From: Saltatorellus ferox
GTDB lineage: Bacteria; Planctomycetota; UBA1135; GCA-002686595
Length of the DNA stretch: 64,000 bases
Direction of reading: 5' to 3'
Assembly (NCBI GenBank): GCA_007751475.1
Contig: CP036434.1
Span: 3,286,001 to 3,350,000, forward strand
A program made the position numbers and the translations under genes. A model generated the notes under the pieces. The model worked only from the letters and a program-made list of their open reading frames with translations. It had not been told where the DNA came from and ran no database searches. How positions within the stretch are numbered: position 1 is the first letter of the stretch; each line of letters starts with the position of its first letter. Below, in pieces: positions 9,683 to 17,980 of this stretch.

Positions 9683-11032
9683 ATGGCGCAAGATCACACG
9701 GCCTCTTCCGAATCGCCGAGGCTTCCCGGACCGGCAGGCGGCCCCACGGACCTCTTTCTCGAACCGTTCGGCGGTCTCGCGGGCGACATGCTGCTCGCCG
9801 GGCTGCTTGACCTCGGCGACGAGCGATTCCGACTCGAACACCTTCAGGAGCTGGCGGAGGCTTTCGTGCCCGGTGAGGCGAAGCTGTCGGCGTCGACCGC
9901 CTGGCGCGGATCGCTCTCCGGGACCCACCTCGACGTCGTCACGCCCGAGACGAAGGCGCCTCCGCATCGACACCTCGGTGACCTCGCGGAGATCGTGGAG
10001 CGCTCGCCGCTCTCTCCCGCGGCCAGGGCCTTCACGATGGGCGTGCTGCGGCGCATCGCCGTGGCCGAGGGGCGCGTGCACGGTTGCTCGCCGGAGGAGA
10101 TCCACTTCCACGAGGTCGGTGCCGTCGACACGTTGATCGACGTCGGCGGAGTCGCGCTGGCGCTGGAGCGACTCGGCATCGAGCGAGTGTTCGCCGCTCC
10201 TCCCATCCTCGGATCGGGCGTGGTGCGCTGCGCCCACGGCGAAATGCCGGTGCCCGCGCCTGCGACCGCCGAGATTCTCCGGGGAGCCGCGACGATTGCG
10301 GGCGGCGGTGGGGGCGAGCGCTGCACGCCCACGGGGGCGGCGCTGCTCCTGGAGCTATTGGAGCTCGGGCATGTGCCGGAGTCCGCGGCCGGACGCGTTG
10401 GGGAGACGCCTGGCTCATGGACCTCGGAAGCGATCGGTTATGGAGCGGGGACGCGTGACCCTCGCGAGGGGCCTCCGAATCTCCTTCGGGTTCAGCTGGG
10501 GCAGTCCGGGGCCTGTCGGGGCACATGGCAAGGCGCCCGGGGCAGCTCGGATGGGCTGGCGGATGGCCTGCCGGATGGGCGCACGGAGACGATCGACGAG
10601 CTGCGCGTCAACGTCGACGACATGACCGCCGAGGACATCGGCTTTCTCGTGGGCAGGCTCCGGGAAGCGGGTGCGCTCGATGTGTTCACGAGCCCGATCG
10701 CCATGAAGAAGGATCGTCCGGCGGTGCTCATCACGGTCCTGAGTCGGCCGGAGGATCGGAGCGCTTTGACCTCGGTACTCTTCGAGCACTCCAGCACCTT
10801 CGGGGTGCGCTGGAGTTCGGCCGACAGGACGGTGCTGGGCCGGCGCTTCGACACCCTGGAGGTCGAAGGCGTCCCGGTCCGCATCAAGCGACGGCTCGGG
10901 CCGGGCGGCGCCGAGACGGCCTGGCTGGAGCACGACGATCTGGTGGCCCTGGCAGGCCACTTCGGGGTGTCACTGGAAGCCGCACGCCGCAGGGTCCTGG
11001 GACGCCTTCAGGATGGAGGCCAGGCGGGCTAG
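9683..11032 (+). CDS. larC: LarC-like nickel-pincer cofactor biosynthesis protein (DUF111)
   Basis: LarC inserts nickel into the pyridinium dithiocarboxylate cofactor of lactate racemase and related enzymes. From ATG 9683 the product is about 449 residues. Family signatures are [17 protein letters not shown] near the N-terminus and [24 protein letters not shown] in the middle. Further on are [22 protein letters not shown] and [12 protein letters not shown]. The gene is one continuous frame, unlike the larC1/larC2 arrangement in Lactobacillus that needs a ribosomal frameshift. No larA, larB or larE lies in the window. The 3' end overlaps the convergent panD stop by 4 bases. Confidence 0.88.
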   Translation: MAQDHTASSESPRLPGPAGGPTDLFLEPFGGLAGDMLLAGLLDLGDERFRLEHLQELAEAFVPGEAKLSASTAWRGSLSGTHLDVVTPETKAPPHRHLGDLAEIVERSPLSPAARAFTMGVLRRIAVAEGRVHGCSPEEIHFHEVGAVDTLIDVGGVALALERLGIERVFAAPPILGSGVVRCAHGEMPVPAPATAEILRGAATIAGGGGGERCTPTGAALLLELLELGHVPESAAGRVGETPGSWTSEAIGYGAGTRDPREGPPNLLRVQLGQSGACRGTWQGARGSSDGLADGLPDGRTETIDELRVNVDDMTAEDIGFLVGRLREAGALDVFTSPIAMKKDRPAVLITVLSRPEDRSALTSVLFEHSSTFGVRWSSADRTVLGRRFDTLEVEGVPVRIKRRLGPGGAETAWLEHDDLVALAGHFGVSLEAARRRVLGRLQDGGQAG

Positions 11033-11415
11033 CGTGCTGCCGACGCGGCGCCGATGACACCACGCTCGTGGGTCTCGATTTCGCGGACGAAGCGGTTCTC
11101 GTCGTCGACGAGGATCTGCTTCGGAGCTTCCGGCTGATCACCGTAGCCGAAGGCCATCAGGATGACCTGGTCGCCCTCTCGGACAAGGTGGGCGGCCGCG
11201 CCGTTGATGCAGACGACGCCGGATCCCGCCGGACCGGGAATCGCGTAGGTTTCGAGCCTGGAGCCGTTGGTATTGTCCACGATCAGTACGCGCTCGTAGG
11301 GCGCGATATCGACGCGCTCCATGAGTTCCGAGTCGATGGTCACCGACCCAATGTACTCGAGGTTAGCTTCGGTGACGGTCGCGCGGTGGATTTTGGCTCG
11401 GAGGAACTGGCGCAT
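11029..11415 (-). CDS. panD: Aspartate 1-decarboxylase
   Basis: Makes beta-alanine from L-aspartate for pantothenate and coenzyme A synthesis. The 128-residue proenzyme is of family length and carries the self-cleavage site YIGSVTID: cleavage between Gly23 and Ser24 would generate the pyruvoyl group. Other family features are [19 protein letters not shown], the Tyr-containing [19 protein letters not shown] and [20 protein letters not shown]. The gene is monocistronic on the minus strand and converges on larC with a 4-base overlap of coding ends. Confidence 0.96.
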   Translation of the reverse strand: MRQFLRAKIHRATVTEANLEYIGSVTIDSELMERVDIAPYERVLIVDNTNGSRLETYAIPGPAGSGVVCINGAAAHLVREGDQVILMAFGYGDQPEAPKQILVDDENRFVREIETHERGVIGAASAAR

Positions 11416-11886
11416 AGGGCTGGTGGGACAGTGGTGAGGGCCCCGTGCGGAGCCCCTGCGTGGGGAGAGGGTAGGCGGCCGGAGCCGGCCCTTCCAGTCC
11501 TGGATGGGAGTTGAGCGTCGCGGAAAGTCCCGTGACCCTCTTCTGGACAGGAGCCACTACCGTGCGCCGGCTCCGCGCATTCATGACACGTCCGTCAGGG
11601 GCTTTCGAGCGGGACTCCGCCAGGGGCGCACTCCCGGCGCCCGGGGATGCCCTATGGATCGTGACTTCGACGCAGAGTCGGGATCGGACGGCGCTGCTCC
11701 GCGAGTCGCTGTTGGCGCAGACTCCTGGTGGCCAGGACCTTTGGGAATCCCGCCGACCGGCCCTGGAATCGGCCCTTTCAGGTTCCTAGAGTCGGCACCG
11801 GGACGCCCCGGCGTCCCCTGTCGCTAAAGCCCCTGGCCATCCGCACGGCCGGTGGGAGCTTCTTTGGCCTGGAGGGGAATCCAATC
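11416..11886. other. Intergenic region upstream of panD and the SH3-like gene
   Basis: About 470 bases. It should contain the divergent promoters for panD and the secreted SH3-like protein. A 92-codon frame from TTG 11511 to 11789 exists, but it has no family feature or ribosome-binding signal and I do not call it. No hairpin terminator, repeat or RNA gene was recognised. Confidence 0.4.
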
Positions 11887-13212
11887 ATGAAACAATCGAT
11901 GGCTGTAGCGGTTCGCACGACCGCTGGCTTCGCGCTCCTGGGCGCTTTTTTTGCAGGCTCGAATCTCGCGAGCGCCGCCGCACCTGGCTCGGCCGAATCT
12001 CGCCTCGCGCCCGAATCTCGCTTCGCGGCCGAGGCTCCCCAGGCAGAAGGGCAGGTGGAGGGTGCGATCTACATGCGCACGAAAGGCTCCGCCGTGGCGC
12101 GGAACTTCCCCGATCAGAACGGTTCGGCCCTGGCCACGATCGCCCCAGGGACGATCGTGCGCGCTTACCGCTCCAGCAGCGGCAAGCCCGTCTTCCGTGA
12201 AGTCGAGGTCGGCGGTGGATTCCCTGTCTGGGTCTACGGCGCGTACCTCCAGCAGACGGACGTCGAGAACGTCCTGATGGTGACCGGTTCGCGGGTCAAC
12301 ATGCGACCGCTCCCCGAGCTCTCGGCTTCCGCGATGGCGCTCCGTTCCAAGCTCGAGGGCGGCGAGCGCGTGCTGATGCTGGCTCGCGCCAACAAGGCGC
12401 CGTCGTTCAACGAGGACTGGATCCGCATCCAGGCCCCGGTCAGCGCGAAGGCGTGGATCATGGATGACTCGCTGGAGCCCATCGACCGCGTTCTAGGGAA
12501 GCTGGAGTGGGCCGAGGTGAACAGGCCGCTGCCGACGACGTCGCGCGCGCGCGCTTCGGCCGGTGTGTCGAACGCGTCCACCGGCCGCGGTGCCCAGGCA
12601 CCGGCGACCGTGCGGCCTGCCGCCCGCCAGTCCGCGCCCGTGGAGACGGCGGTGATCCAGGCGCTGAGCGATGCAGACAAGGCGTACGTGGCCGCCGACT
12701 CTCTCAAGACGGCCACAGCCGCCGCGTGGCGCGACGTCGTGGACGCCTACGCGAGCGTTGTCGACGAGGCCCCTGAAAACTCCATCACGCACGCCAACGC
12801 ATCCGCTCGGATGACCGATGCACGCATGAAGCTCGAGGTGGCTGAAGTCCGCGAGCAGCTGCTCGCCCAGCGGGAACGCCGGGACGAAGAGCTCCGTCAG
12901 CTCGACGAGTTCTTGGACCACCAGGATCGTAAGCGGACGGCGCGGTGGGATCGCTACGAGGAGCGTGGCTGGCTCGAATCCCGCAACGTGGGTGGCCAGA
13001 AGCGCTGGTACCTCGTCTTCGCAGGCGACACCGTCGCCGAGGTACGCTGCATGAGCGAGCGATACCAGCTCGACGTGTTCGACGGCTTCGAGATCGGCGT
13101 GATCGGTCACGAGGTCGTGCCGGTGGTGCAGATGACCCAGACGAGCCTCGCCGAAGCTCGCGTGGTCGACATCCAGCGCATCGAGGTGATCTCGGCCAAG
13201 GGCCGACGCTAG
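11887..13212 (+). CDS. Secreted protein with two SH3-like domains
   Basis: From ATG 11887 (GGAGGGGA lies 7 bases upstream) the product is 441 residues. It begins with a signal peptide ending about SAAA (residues 30-35). Residues about 55-125 and 130-205 look like two consecutive bacterial SH3-type beta domains: the first has IYMRTKGSAVARNFPDQ, the second VTGSRVNMRPLPEL and a closing AWIMDDSLEPI. An Ala/Thr/Pro-rich linker and a charged helical stretch (EQLLAQRERRDEELRQLDEFL) follow, then a C-terminal beta domain with a WYLVFAGDTVAEVRC strand. SH3 domains in exported proteins commonly bind cell-wall peptides, but that role is only inferred. Confidence 0.78.
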   Translation: MKQSMAVAVRTTAGFALLGAFFAGSNLASAAAPGSAESRLAPESRFAAEAPQAEGQVEGAIYMRTKGSAVARNFPDQNGSALATIAPGTIVRAYRSSSGKPVFREVEVGGGFPVWVYGAYLQQTDVENVLMVTGSRVNMRPLPELSASAMALRSKLEGGERVLMLARANKAPSFNEDWIRIQAPVSAKAWIMDDSLEPIDRVLGKLEWAEVNRPLPTTSRARASAGVSNASTGRGAQAPATVRPAARQSAPVETAVIQALSDADKAYVAADSLKTATAAAWRDVVDAYASVVDEAPENSITHANASARMTDARMKLEVAEVREQLLAQRERRDEELRQLDEFLDHQDRKRTARWDRYEERGWLESRNVGGQKRWYLVFAGDTVAEVRCMSERYQLDVFDGFEIGVIGHEVVPVVQMTQTSLAEARVVDIQRIEVISAKGRR

Positions 13213-13226
13213 GCGAAGAATCAGCC

Positions 13227-13400
13227 TTGAAGGTCTTCCTTCAGCTTCTGACAGCGCCGTTCCGCGCTTTGGCCCGGGCGCTCTTCCGGAGCTCGGGCGG
13301 CGGCTATCTCTGCGATACGTGCAAGTGGGACTACGGCAACGCTTGCACCCGTCCGGAGCGGCCGAACGCCAAGACGTGCCCTGACTACAAGCGGCGCTAG
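13227..13400 (+). CDS. Small four-cysteine protein (57 aa)
   Basis: A short frame from TTG 13227, 14 bases after the SH3-like gene. The N-terminal half is an amphipathic/hydrophobic helix (FLQLLTAPFRALARALF). The C-terminal half holds four cysteines spaced C-x2-C-x8-C-x10-C in CDTCKWDYGNACTRPERP and KTCPDYKRR, suggestive of a small metal-binding knuckle. There is no ATG alternative. Its last codons and stop lie inside the left arm of a long palindrome, so the terminal residues may be encoded by the repeat. Function unknown; I regard it as a probable real small gene because of the ordered cysteine pattern. Confidence 0.6.
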   Translation: MKVFLQLLTAPFRALARALFRSSGGGYLCDTCKWDYGNACTRPERPNAKTCPDYKRR

Positions 13401-13570
13401 TGCCCTGAATCAGAAGTTCGTCGCATTAGTTTCGCCTGTTTCGCTCCGTAGCTGTGTTGCCGAACCTTGGACGGAACTACTGCTACGCACTGCGGTTCGG
13501 ACGCCTTGCTACGAAACGAAATTGACTGAAACTAATGCGACGAACTTCTGATTCAGGGCACTGGCGCCGC
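13391..13570. repeat. 180-bp palindromic element with 43-bp inverted arms
   Basis: The left arm 13391-13433 and right arm 13528-13570 are inverted repeats with only one mismatch (T13398 versus G13563, a G-U pair in RNA). The 94-base centre is itself partly self-complementary (CGTAGC/GCTACG, CCGAACC/GGTTCGG). The left arm carries CTAG at 13397-13400 and the right CTGG at the mirror position. It lies between the convergent small cysteine gene and tgt, so it could stop transcription from both sides. Its length and arm identity look more like a non-autonomous transposon relic or structured intergenic repeat than an ordinary terminator. Confidence 0.85.
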
Positions 13571-13578
13571 CCGTCAGG

Positions 13579-14793
13579 TCAGCTCAGCTCGCCGGCGAGG
13601 AACTCCTCGGCGGTGAGCCTCCGCTCCAGCCTCGGGACCCAGTAGTCCCGCAGAGCCGTGAGTTCGCCCTTCGGGATCGCCTCTCGGATCATCACCATCA
13701 GCTGATGGAAGAGCGCGAGGTTGTGGAGCGAAAGCAGCGTCGCACCCAGCATCTCGCCGGAAAGGCAGAGGTGCCGAAGGACGCCTATCGAAACGTCCTT
13801 GACGTGCGGTGCGACGAACACGTCGTCCAGCGGCGCGTCCACGTCCTTCCAGCCCGCGTTGCGCAAGTTGATGCGGCCGCGGCTCGTCCAGACCTGATGG
13901 GTTCGTCCGTGGCGGGTCGGCGTCACGCAGTCGAACAGATCGACGCCCGCCGCGATCGCGTCGAAGAAATCGCGCGGCGTTCCGACGCCCATGAGATAGC
14001 GCGGCCGGTCGGGTGGCAGCGCGGGAGCGGCCGCTTCGACGGCCACGCGCATGCTCTCCCGATCCTCGCCGACGCTGACTCCGCCGATCGCGTTGCCGAT
14101 GAAGTCGAAGCCTGCGATGACGCTCGCGGAGGCCTCGCGCAGGTCCGGGAAGGCTCCGCCCTGGACGATACCGAAGAGCGCCTGCCCGGTGCCCTCCACC
14201 CCGCCCGCCATCTCGTGCTCGGTGGCGCAGCGCGCCAGCCAGCGATGGGTCCGGGACGTGGCCTCGATCACGCCCACGCGGTCCCTCGGGTCGGGCGGGC
14301 AGTGATCGAACGCCATGAAGACGTCCGGGCCGAGGCGCTGCTGGATCTGGACCGCGCGCTCGGGCGTCAGGCGGATCCGGTTGCCGTCGACGATGGACTT
14401 GAAGGTGACGCCGTCGTCGTCGAGCGTCGAGATGTCCGCCATGCTGAACACCTGGTAGCCGCCTGAGTCCGTGAGGATCGGACCCTTCCAGGCCATGAAC
14501 TTGTGCAGGCCCCCGAGCGCTGCGACCGTGTCCTCGCCGGGGCGCAGATGCAGGTGCAGCGTGTTGGCGAGGATCATGGTCGAGCCGACCTCCCCGATGT
14601 CACGGGGAAGGATGCCTTTGATCGTTCCTCGGGTACCGACCGGCATGAAGGCGGGCGTGGGCACGTCACCATGGGGCGTGGTGAAGACACCCACGCGTGC
14701 GCGCCGCGCCTCCGGATCGCCGGGCGTGGTGTCGAGCACGCGGAAGCCAAAGCCTGCGCGTTCGAAGTGGGGGAGCGTGGCGTCGTCGGTCAT
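13579..14793 (-). CDS. tgt: tRNA-guanine transglycosylase, zinc cysteines missing
   Basis: Exchanges guanine-34 of GUN-anticodon tRNAs for preQ1 in queuosine synthesis. From ATG 14793 (overlapping the spoIID-like stop by 4 bases) the product is 404 residues. The active-site segments DSGGYQVFS and FDCVTPTRHGRTHQ are intact, the latter with the nucleophilic Asp. LMGVGTPRDFFDAI and LSLHNLALFHQLM also fit the family. However, the zinc-binding CxCxxC after the RINLRNA segment is replaced: aligned positions about 326, 328 and 331 read F, A and V; only the His of LSLHNL (about 357) remains. Third gene of the ruvB-spoIID-tgt operon. No other queuosine gene is in the window. Confidence 0.93.
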   Translation of the reverse strand: MTDDATLPHFERAGFGFRVLDTTPGDPEARRARVGVFTTPHGDVPTPAFMPVGTRGTIKGILPRDIGEVGSTMILANTLHLHLRPGEDTVAALGGLHKFMAWKGPILTDSGGYQVFSMADISTLDDDGVTFKSIVDGNRIRLTPERAVQIQQRLGPDVFMAFDHCPPDPRDRVGVIEATSRTHRWLARCATEHEMAGGVEGTGQALFGIVQGGAFPDLREASASVIAGFDFIGNAIGGVSVGEDRESMRVAVEAAAPALPPDRPRYLMGVGTPRDFFDAIAAGVDLFDCVTPTRHGRTHQVWTSRGRINLRNAGWKDVDAPLDDVFVAPHVKDVSIGVLRHLCLSGEMLGATLLSLHNLALFHQLMVMIREAIPKGELTALRDYWVPRLERRLTAEEFLAGELS

Positions 14794-16115
14794 GGAAGCT
14801 CCGTCGAGTCGATGCGACGGATCTCGGTGCCGGGGTAGTAGTGGCGGAGGATCTCTTCGGCCGTGCTTCCGTTGCGCGCGAGGTCCCGTGCGCCTTCCTG
14901 GCAAAGGCCCACGCCGTGCCCGCGGCCGCGGCCCTGCAGACGAAGTGACGCTCCCCGGGGGATCGGTGTCCCGGCCGCGGGGGCGAGTGCGTCGATCAGT
15001 GCGCTCTTCAGCTCGCCGTAGCCGAGCGCACGGCGAATGGCATCGAAGGGGATCGTGACGGTCTTCGCCCCCGCCTGGTCCCCGATGACGCGGGCCTCCA
15101 GCCAGCGACCGAACGGATCCGTGCGAACGGCCTCGATGCGTGAGAGCGGGCCCCCGAGTTCGAAGGTCGTTCCCAGCCTGGCCAGCTGGTCGGGGCCGAG
15201 CGTCACGACCCAGCTGAGCGGGCGTTCGGCATCAGGCCAGCCGTTCGCCTGTTCCTTCTGAGCGCGCGCGCGGCAGGAGGGGCACGGGCGGCCCGTCGGG
15301 CCGCGCGCGTCATAGCGCTTCACTTCCTCCGCGAAGACGTCCGCGAAGTTCGCCGTGTGACCGCCGCACGCTGCGTGATAGCGGGCTTCCTCGAGCCGAT
15401 CGCCGCGCACGAGGACCTGCCCGGTGGTGCGTTGGACGGCGGCGCGAAGGCGCGCGGCCACCGTTTCGGAGCCCCTGGAGCTGCGTCCGTCGTAGGAGCC
15501 GCGGTACGCCTGGTCGAGCACGCCGTCGGTCAGCCTGGCGGGCTCCCCGTCCTTGCGACGCTTGGCGATCGCCGCGGTGGCGAAGGTCCGGGCGGCGATG
15601 GCCTGGGCCTCGAGCTCCGCGGGCTCCGCCGACCAGATCGGGAGCTCGGCGGCCACAACGCCCGCGATGTAGGTCTCGAGCGCGAGGCGTACGGAAGCCT
15701 CGAGTCCGCCTTTCGAGTGAGTGGCGACGAACAGTTCACCTTCGTGAATGCGTCCGCGGATGACGACGGGACCGGCAAGGCGAAGGGGCTGGCCCTCGGT
15801 GACCCGTCCCACGGTTCCGTCGATCGCCACGCCTCCGCGGAGACGGGAGACGACGCGTGATCGGCCGCTCGCGTCGGCGAGTTCGATACTCTCCGTCCCA
15901 TCGAGGTCCGTGAGATGGATCTGTACGGTCCGGGGAACCACGAGTTCACCCTCCGCATTCTTCGAAAGCCAGTCAGGCCCGCGCGGCGCGACGGTCGTCG
16001 GTGGGGGGGAGAGCGGGCGGACCGGCCGCGGTTCGATGGGGGCGCAGGCGACGTACGCGACCGCGAACATCGGGGCGAGAAGCACCAGCCCGATCCAGCG
16101 TGGGGAGGCGCTCAT
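14790..16115 (-). CDS. SpoIID/LytB-domain protein, probably exported
   Basis: SpoIID-type proteins are lytic transglycosylases or amidase enhancers acting on peptidoglycan. The 441-residue product has an N-terminal hydrophobic segment ending in a cysteine (VAYVACAPI), so it is membrane-anchored or possibly a lipoprotein, though the lipobox is non-standard. The SpoIID core is clear: YIAGVVAAELP with the catalytic Glu, EAQAIAARTFA, YHAACGGHTAN, and the C-terminal GRGRGHGVGLCQEGARDLARNG plus ILRHYYPGTEI. A CPSC pair lies in the middle insertion. It overlaps ruvB upstream and tgt downstream by 4 bases each, so all three are probably translated from one message. Confidence 0.9.
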   Translation of the reverse strand: MSASPRWIGLVLLAPMFAVAYVACAPIEPRPVRPLSPPPTTVAPRGPDWLSKNAEGELVVPRTVQIHLTDLDGTESIELADASGRSRVVSRLRGGVAIDGTVGRVTEGQPLRLAGPVVIRGRIHEGELFVATHSKGGLEASVRLALETYIAGVVAAELPIWSAEPAELEAQAIAARTFATAAIAKRRKDGEPARLTDGVLDQAYRGSYDGRSSRGSETVAARLRAAVQRTTGQVLVRGDRLEEARYHAACGGHTANFADVFAEEVKRYDARGPTGRPCPSCRARAQKEQANGWPDAERPLSWVVTLGPDQLARLGTTFELGGPLSRIEAVRTDPFGRWLEARVIGDQAGAKTVTIPFDAIRRALGYGELKSALIDALAPAAGTPIPRGASLRLQGRGRGHGVGLCQEGARDLARNGSTAEEILRHYYPGTEIRRIDSTELP

Positions 16116-17266
16116 TCGAAGGGAAGGTTGGGCGTTGGGCGTTCCCCATCCGTGGTCCCGTCCCCGTTCCCGGGTGCATCGAGGCCCATCACGCGGAACC
16201 CGTCCGGCGAGATCATGCGCCCCCGCGGCGTCTTCTGGATGAAACCCGAGCGCAACAAATGCGGTTCGAAGACGTCTTCGATCGTGTCCTCGGTCTCGCC
16301 GATGACGGCGGCGATCGTCTTGAGCGCAGCTGGCTTGGGGTAATGCTGCGCGAGGCAGCGCAGGATGCGGCGGTCCATTTCCTCCAGCCCGCTGGAGTCC
16401 ACGCCGATGCTGGTCAGCGTCACGCCCGCCAGCTCTTCGGTGATGGTGTCCAGGCCCATGACCTGGGCCCGGTCGCGGGCGCGCTTCAGAAAGCGACCGG
16501 CGATCCGCGGCGTACCGCGGCTCCGCTCGGCGAGCAGGCGCGCGGCCTCATCGACAAGGCCAATGCCGAGGATCCCTGCGGCTCGGTGAAGGATGGTGAC
16601 GAGGTCACTCGCCGGGTAGGGGTCCAGGCGTTCGACGAGGCCGAAGCGCGCCCGGAAGGGCGCGGAGAGCAGGCCCTCGCGCGTGGTCGCGCCGACGAGC
16701 GTGAAGGGTTCGACCGTGATCGGAAGGACGCGCGCGTGGGGGCCGGAGTCGATCGTCATCTCGACGCGGAAGTCTTCCATCGCGGTATAGAGATACTCCT
16801 CGACGCTGATGGGCAGGCGGTGGATCTCGTCGATGAACATGACGTCCCCGCGCTTGAGGCTCGTCAGCAGCCCGACGAGGTCGCGCGGTTTGTCGAGGGC
16901 CGGGCCCGAGGTGGCGTGGAGATCGCTTCCCAGCTCCTCGGAAAGGATGCGGGCCAGGCTGGTCTTTCCCAGGCCCGGCGGACCACAGAACAGGACATGG
17001 TCAGGGGGCTCACTGCGACCTTTTGCCGCATTCAAGTGCACGTGGAGGTTGGCCACGATCCCGCGCTGGCCTACGAACTCGGAAAGAGATCCGGGTCGCA
17101 GGCCGATCTCCGTGATTCGTTCGGGCACGAAATCGCCGATCAGGGCCTCTCCGGGTCCGGTTCCGAGTGCGCCGGAGAGCGCTCCCGGATGAAATACGTG
17201 ATCCTGGCCGCTGCCAGCCGCTTCGGTCAAGTCATCGTCGGGCTGCTGAACGTTCACGGCCGCCAT
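16112..17266 (-). CDS. ruvB: Holliday junction ATP-dependent helicase RuvB
   Basis: Hexameric AAA+ motor that drives branch migration with RuvA. The 384-residue product has Walker A GPPGLGKTSLARIL, Walker B FIDEIHRL, the sensor region LVGATTREGLLSAPFRARFG and a C-terminal winged helix (RILRCLAQHYPKPAALKTIA). About 60 residues precede the usual start of homology (LRPGSLSEFVGQ), 25-30 more than common RuvB, and may be disordered. Leads the ruvB > spoIID-like > tgt operon, each junction an ATGA overlap. ruvA and ruvC are not in the window. Upstream lies a second long palindrome. Confidence 0.96.
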   Translation of the reverse strand: MAAVNVQQPDDDLTEAAGSGQDHVFHPGALSGALGTGPGEALIGDFVPERITEIGLRPGSLSEFVGQRGIVANLHVHLNAAKGRSEPPDHVLFCGPPGLGKTSLARILSEELGSDLHATSGPALDKPRDLVGLLTSLKRGDVMFIDEIHRLPISVEEYLYTAMEDFRVEMTIDSGPHARVLPITVEPFTLVGATTREGLLSAPFRARFGLVERLDPYPASDLVTILHRAAGILGIGLVDEAARLLAERSRGTPRIAGRFLKRARDRAQVMGLDTITEELAGVTLTSIGVDSSGLEEMDRRILRCLAQHYPKPAALKTIAAVIGETEDTIEDVFEPHLLRSGFIQKTPRGRMISPDGFRVMGLDAPGNGDGTTDGERPTPNLPFE

Positions 17267-17349
17267 TCTGGGGCCCCGCCCCGCCCAGTTGCACGCCGAA
17301 TCGGTGGAGATCGCGCACTCCTTGGGAGGAGCTGCCGCGCCACTGCGTG

Positions 17350-17518
17350 CCTAGGAGTTTGTCGCGCATTGACGAATCCGCGTAGCGCATTTCCCGAATC
17401 GCAATACTTCGATGATTCGAACCCACGTGACTACTGCCACGCGAGGGGTCGAATCGCCTTGTCTTGCGATCCGGGCAGCGCACTACGCGAATCCGTCAAT
17501 GCGCGACAAGCTCCTAGG
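17350..17518. repeat. 169-bp near-complete palindrome with CCTAGG ends
   Basis: Bases 17350-17427 match the reverse complement of 17441-17518 along nearly their whole length, with scattered single-base differences and only about 13 bases of loop. The termini are the hexamer CCTAGG on both sides. Inside the ends are GAGTTTGTCGCGCATTGACG and its mirror. Several differences between arms are transitions that still pair as G-U on one strand or the other. The element sits 84 bases upstream of ruvB and 460 bases before the next plus-strand gene, so it is not placed as a terminator between convergent genes. Confidence 0.85.
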
Positions 17519-17980
17519 CCCAGGGTTGCCCCGTGGGATTTCTTGACACACGGGCAAGGCGGACCCAGACTCAGCCGTCGGCTTCCGGCACAAGGGGATT
17601 CGGCATGGGTGTGCGCGATCGCTCGATCTCGCGCTGAACATGCTCTTCTCGGTGTGACAAGCCGCACGTTCGAGGTTCTTGACGGCGTCCAGCCGACGGG
17701 AGCCCACGCTCTTTGCAGAGGAATCAGGGCATGTTTAAGTCGCTGTCTACCAGCTACTTATGCGGCTCTTGGGACACCGCTGGACGCGTCTGGCGGCCCC
17801 ATTCGAGGATCGGGCACGTCAATTGTGGCTTCCTATCGGCGCTCCTGAAAGGATTGGCCGCCTGGACGGGAAACTTCCGGTCCGTCACCGCCTAGATCCG
17901 GTTCGAGATTCCTGTCCAATCCCCCCCCGGCGACCCCCCGACCACCATCACTTGGCAAGCCGATCACTTCGGCGTTCTAC
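17519..17980. other. Gene-poor stretch between palindrome and large lipoprotein gene
   Basis: About 460 bases with somewhat lower GC than the surroundings and no credible coding frame. A small hairpin (TTGCCCCGTG / CACGGGCAA, 17526-17556) and two TTGAC boxes (17543 and 17680) are visible, but no good -10 partner. It probably contains the promoter and leader of the 1081-residue lipoprotein gene. Confidence 0.4.

Noticed and set aside
9683..11032. Programmed frameshift in larC
   Set aside because: The gene is a single continuous frame covering both halves, so no frameshift is needed.
11511..11789. 92-codon frame upstream of the SH3-like gene
   Set aside because: TTG start without ribosome-binding signal, no recognisable pattern, in a region that should contain promoters.
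13768..13833. Frameshift or sequencing error as explanation for missing zinc cysteines in tgt
   Set aside because: The flanking protein is in frame on both sides, alignment length is unchanged, and alternative frames do not give a CxCxxC.
17408..17430. tRNA-like T-arm sequence on the minus strand (GGTTCGAATC)
   Set aside because: Flanking bases do not form a T stem, acceptor or anticodon arm; the string is part of the palindrome centre.
17543..17571. Possible promoter TTGACA with 17-base spacer
   Set aside because: The -10 hexamer (CAGACT) matches the consensus at only three positions and the site is over 400 bases from the gene.
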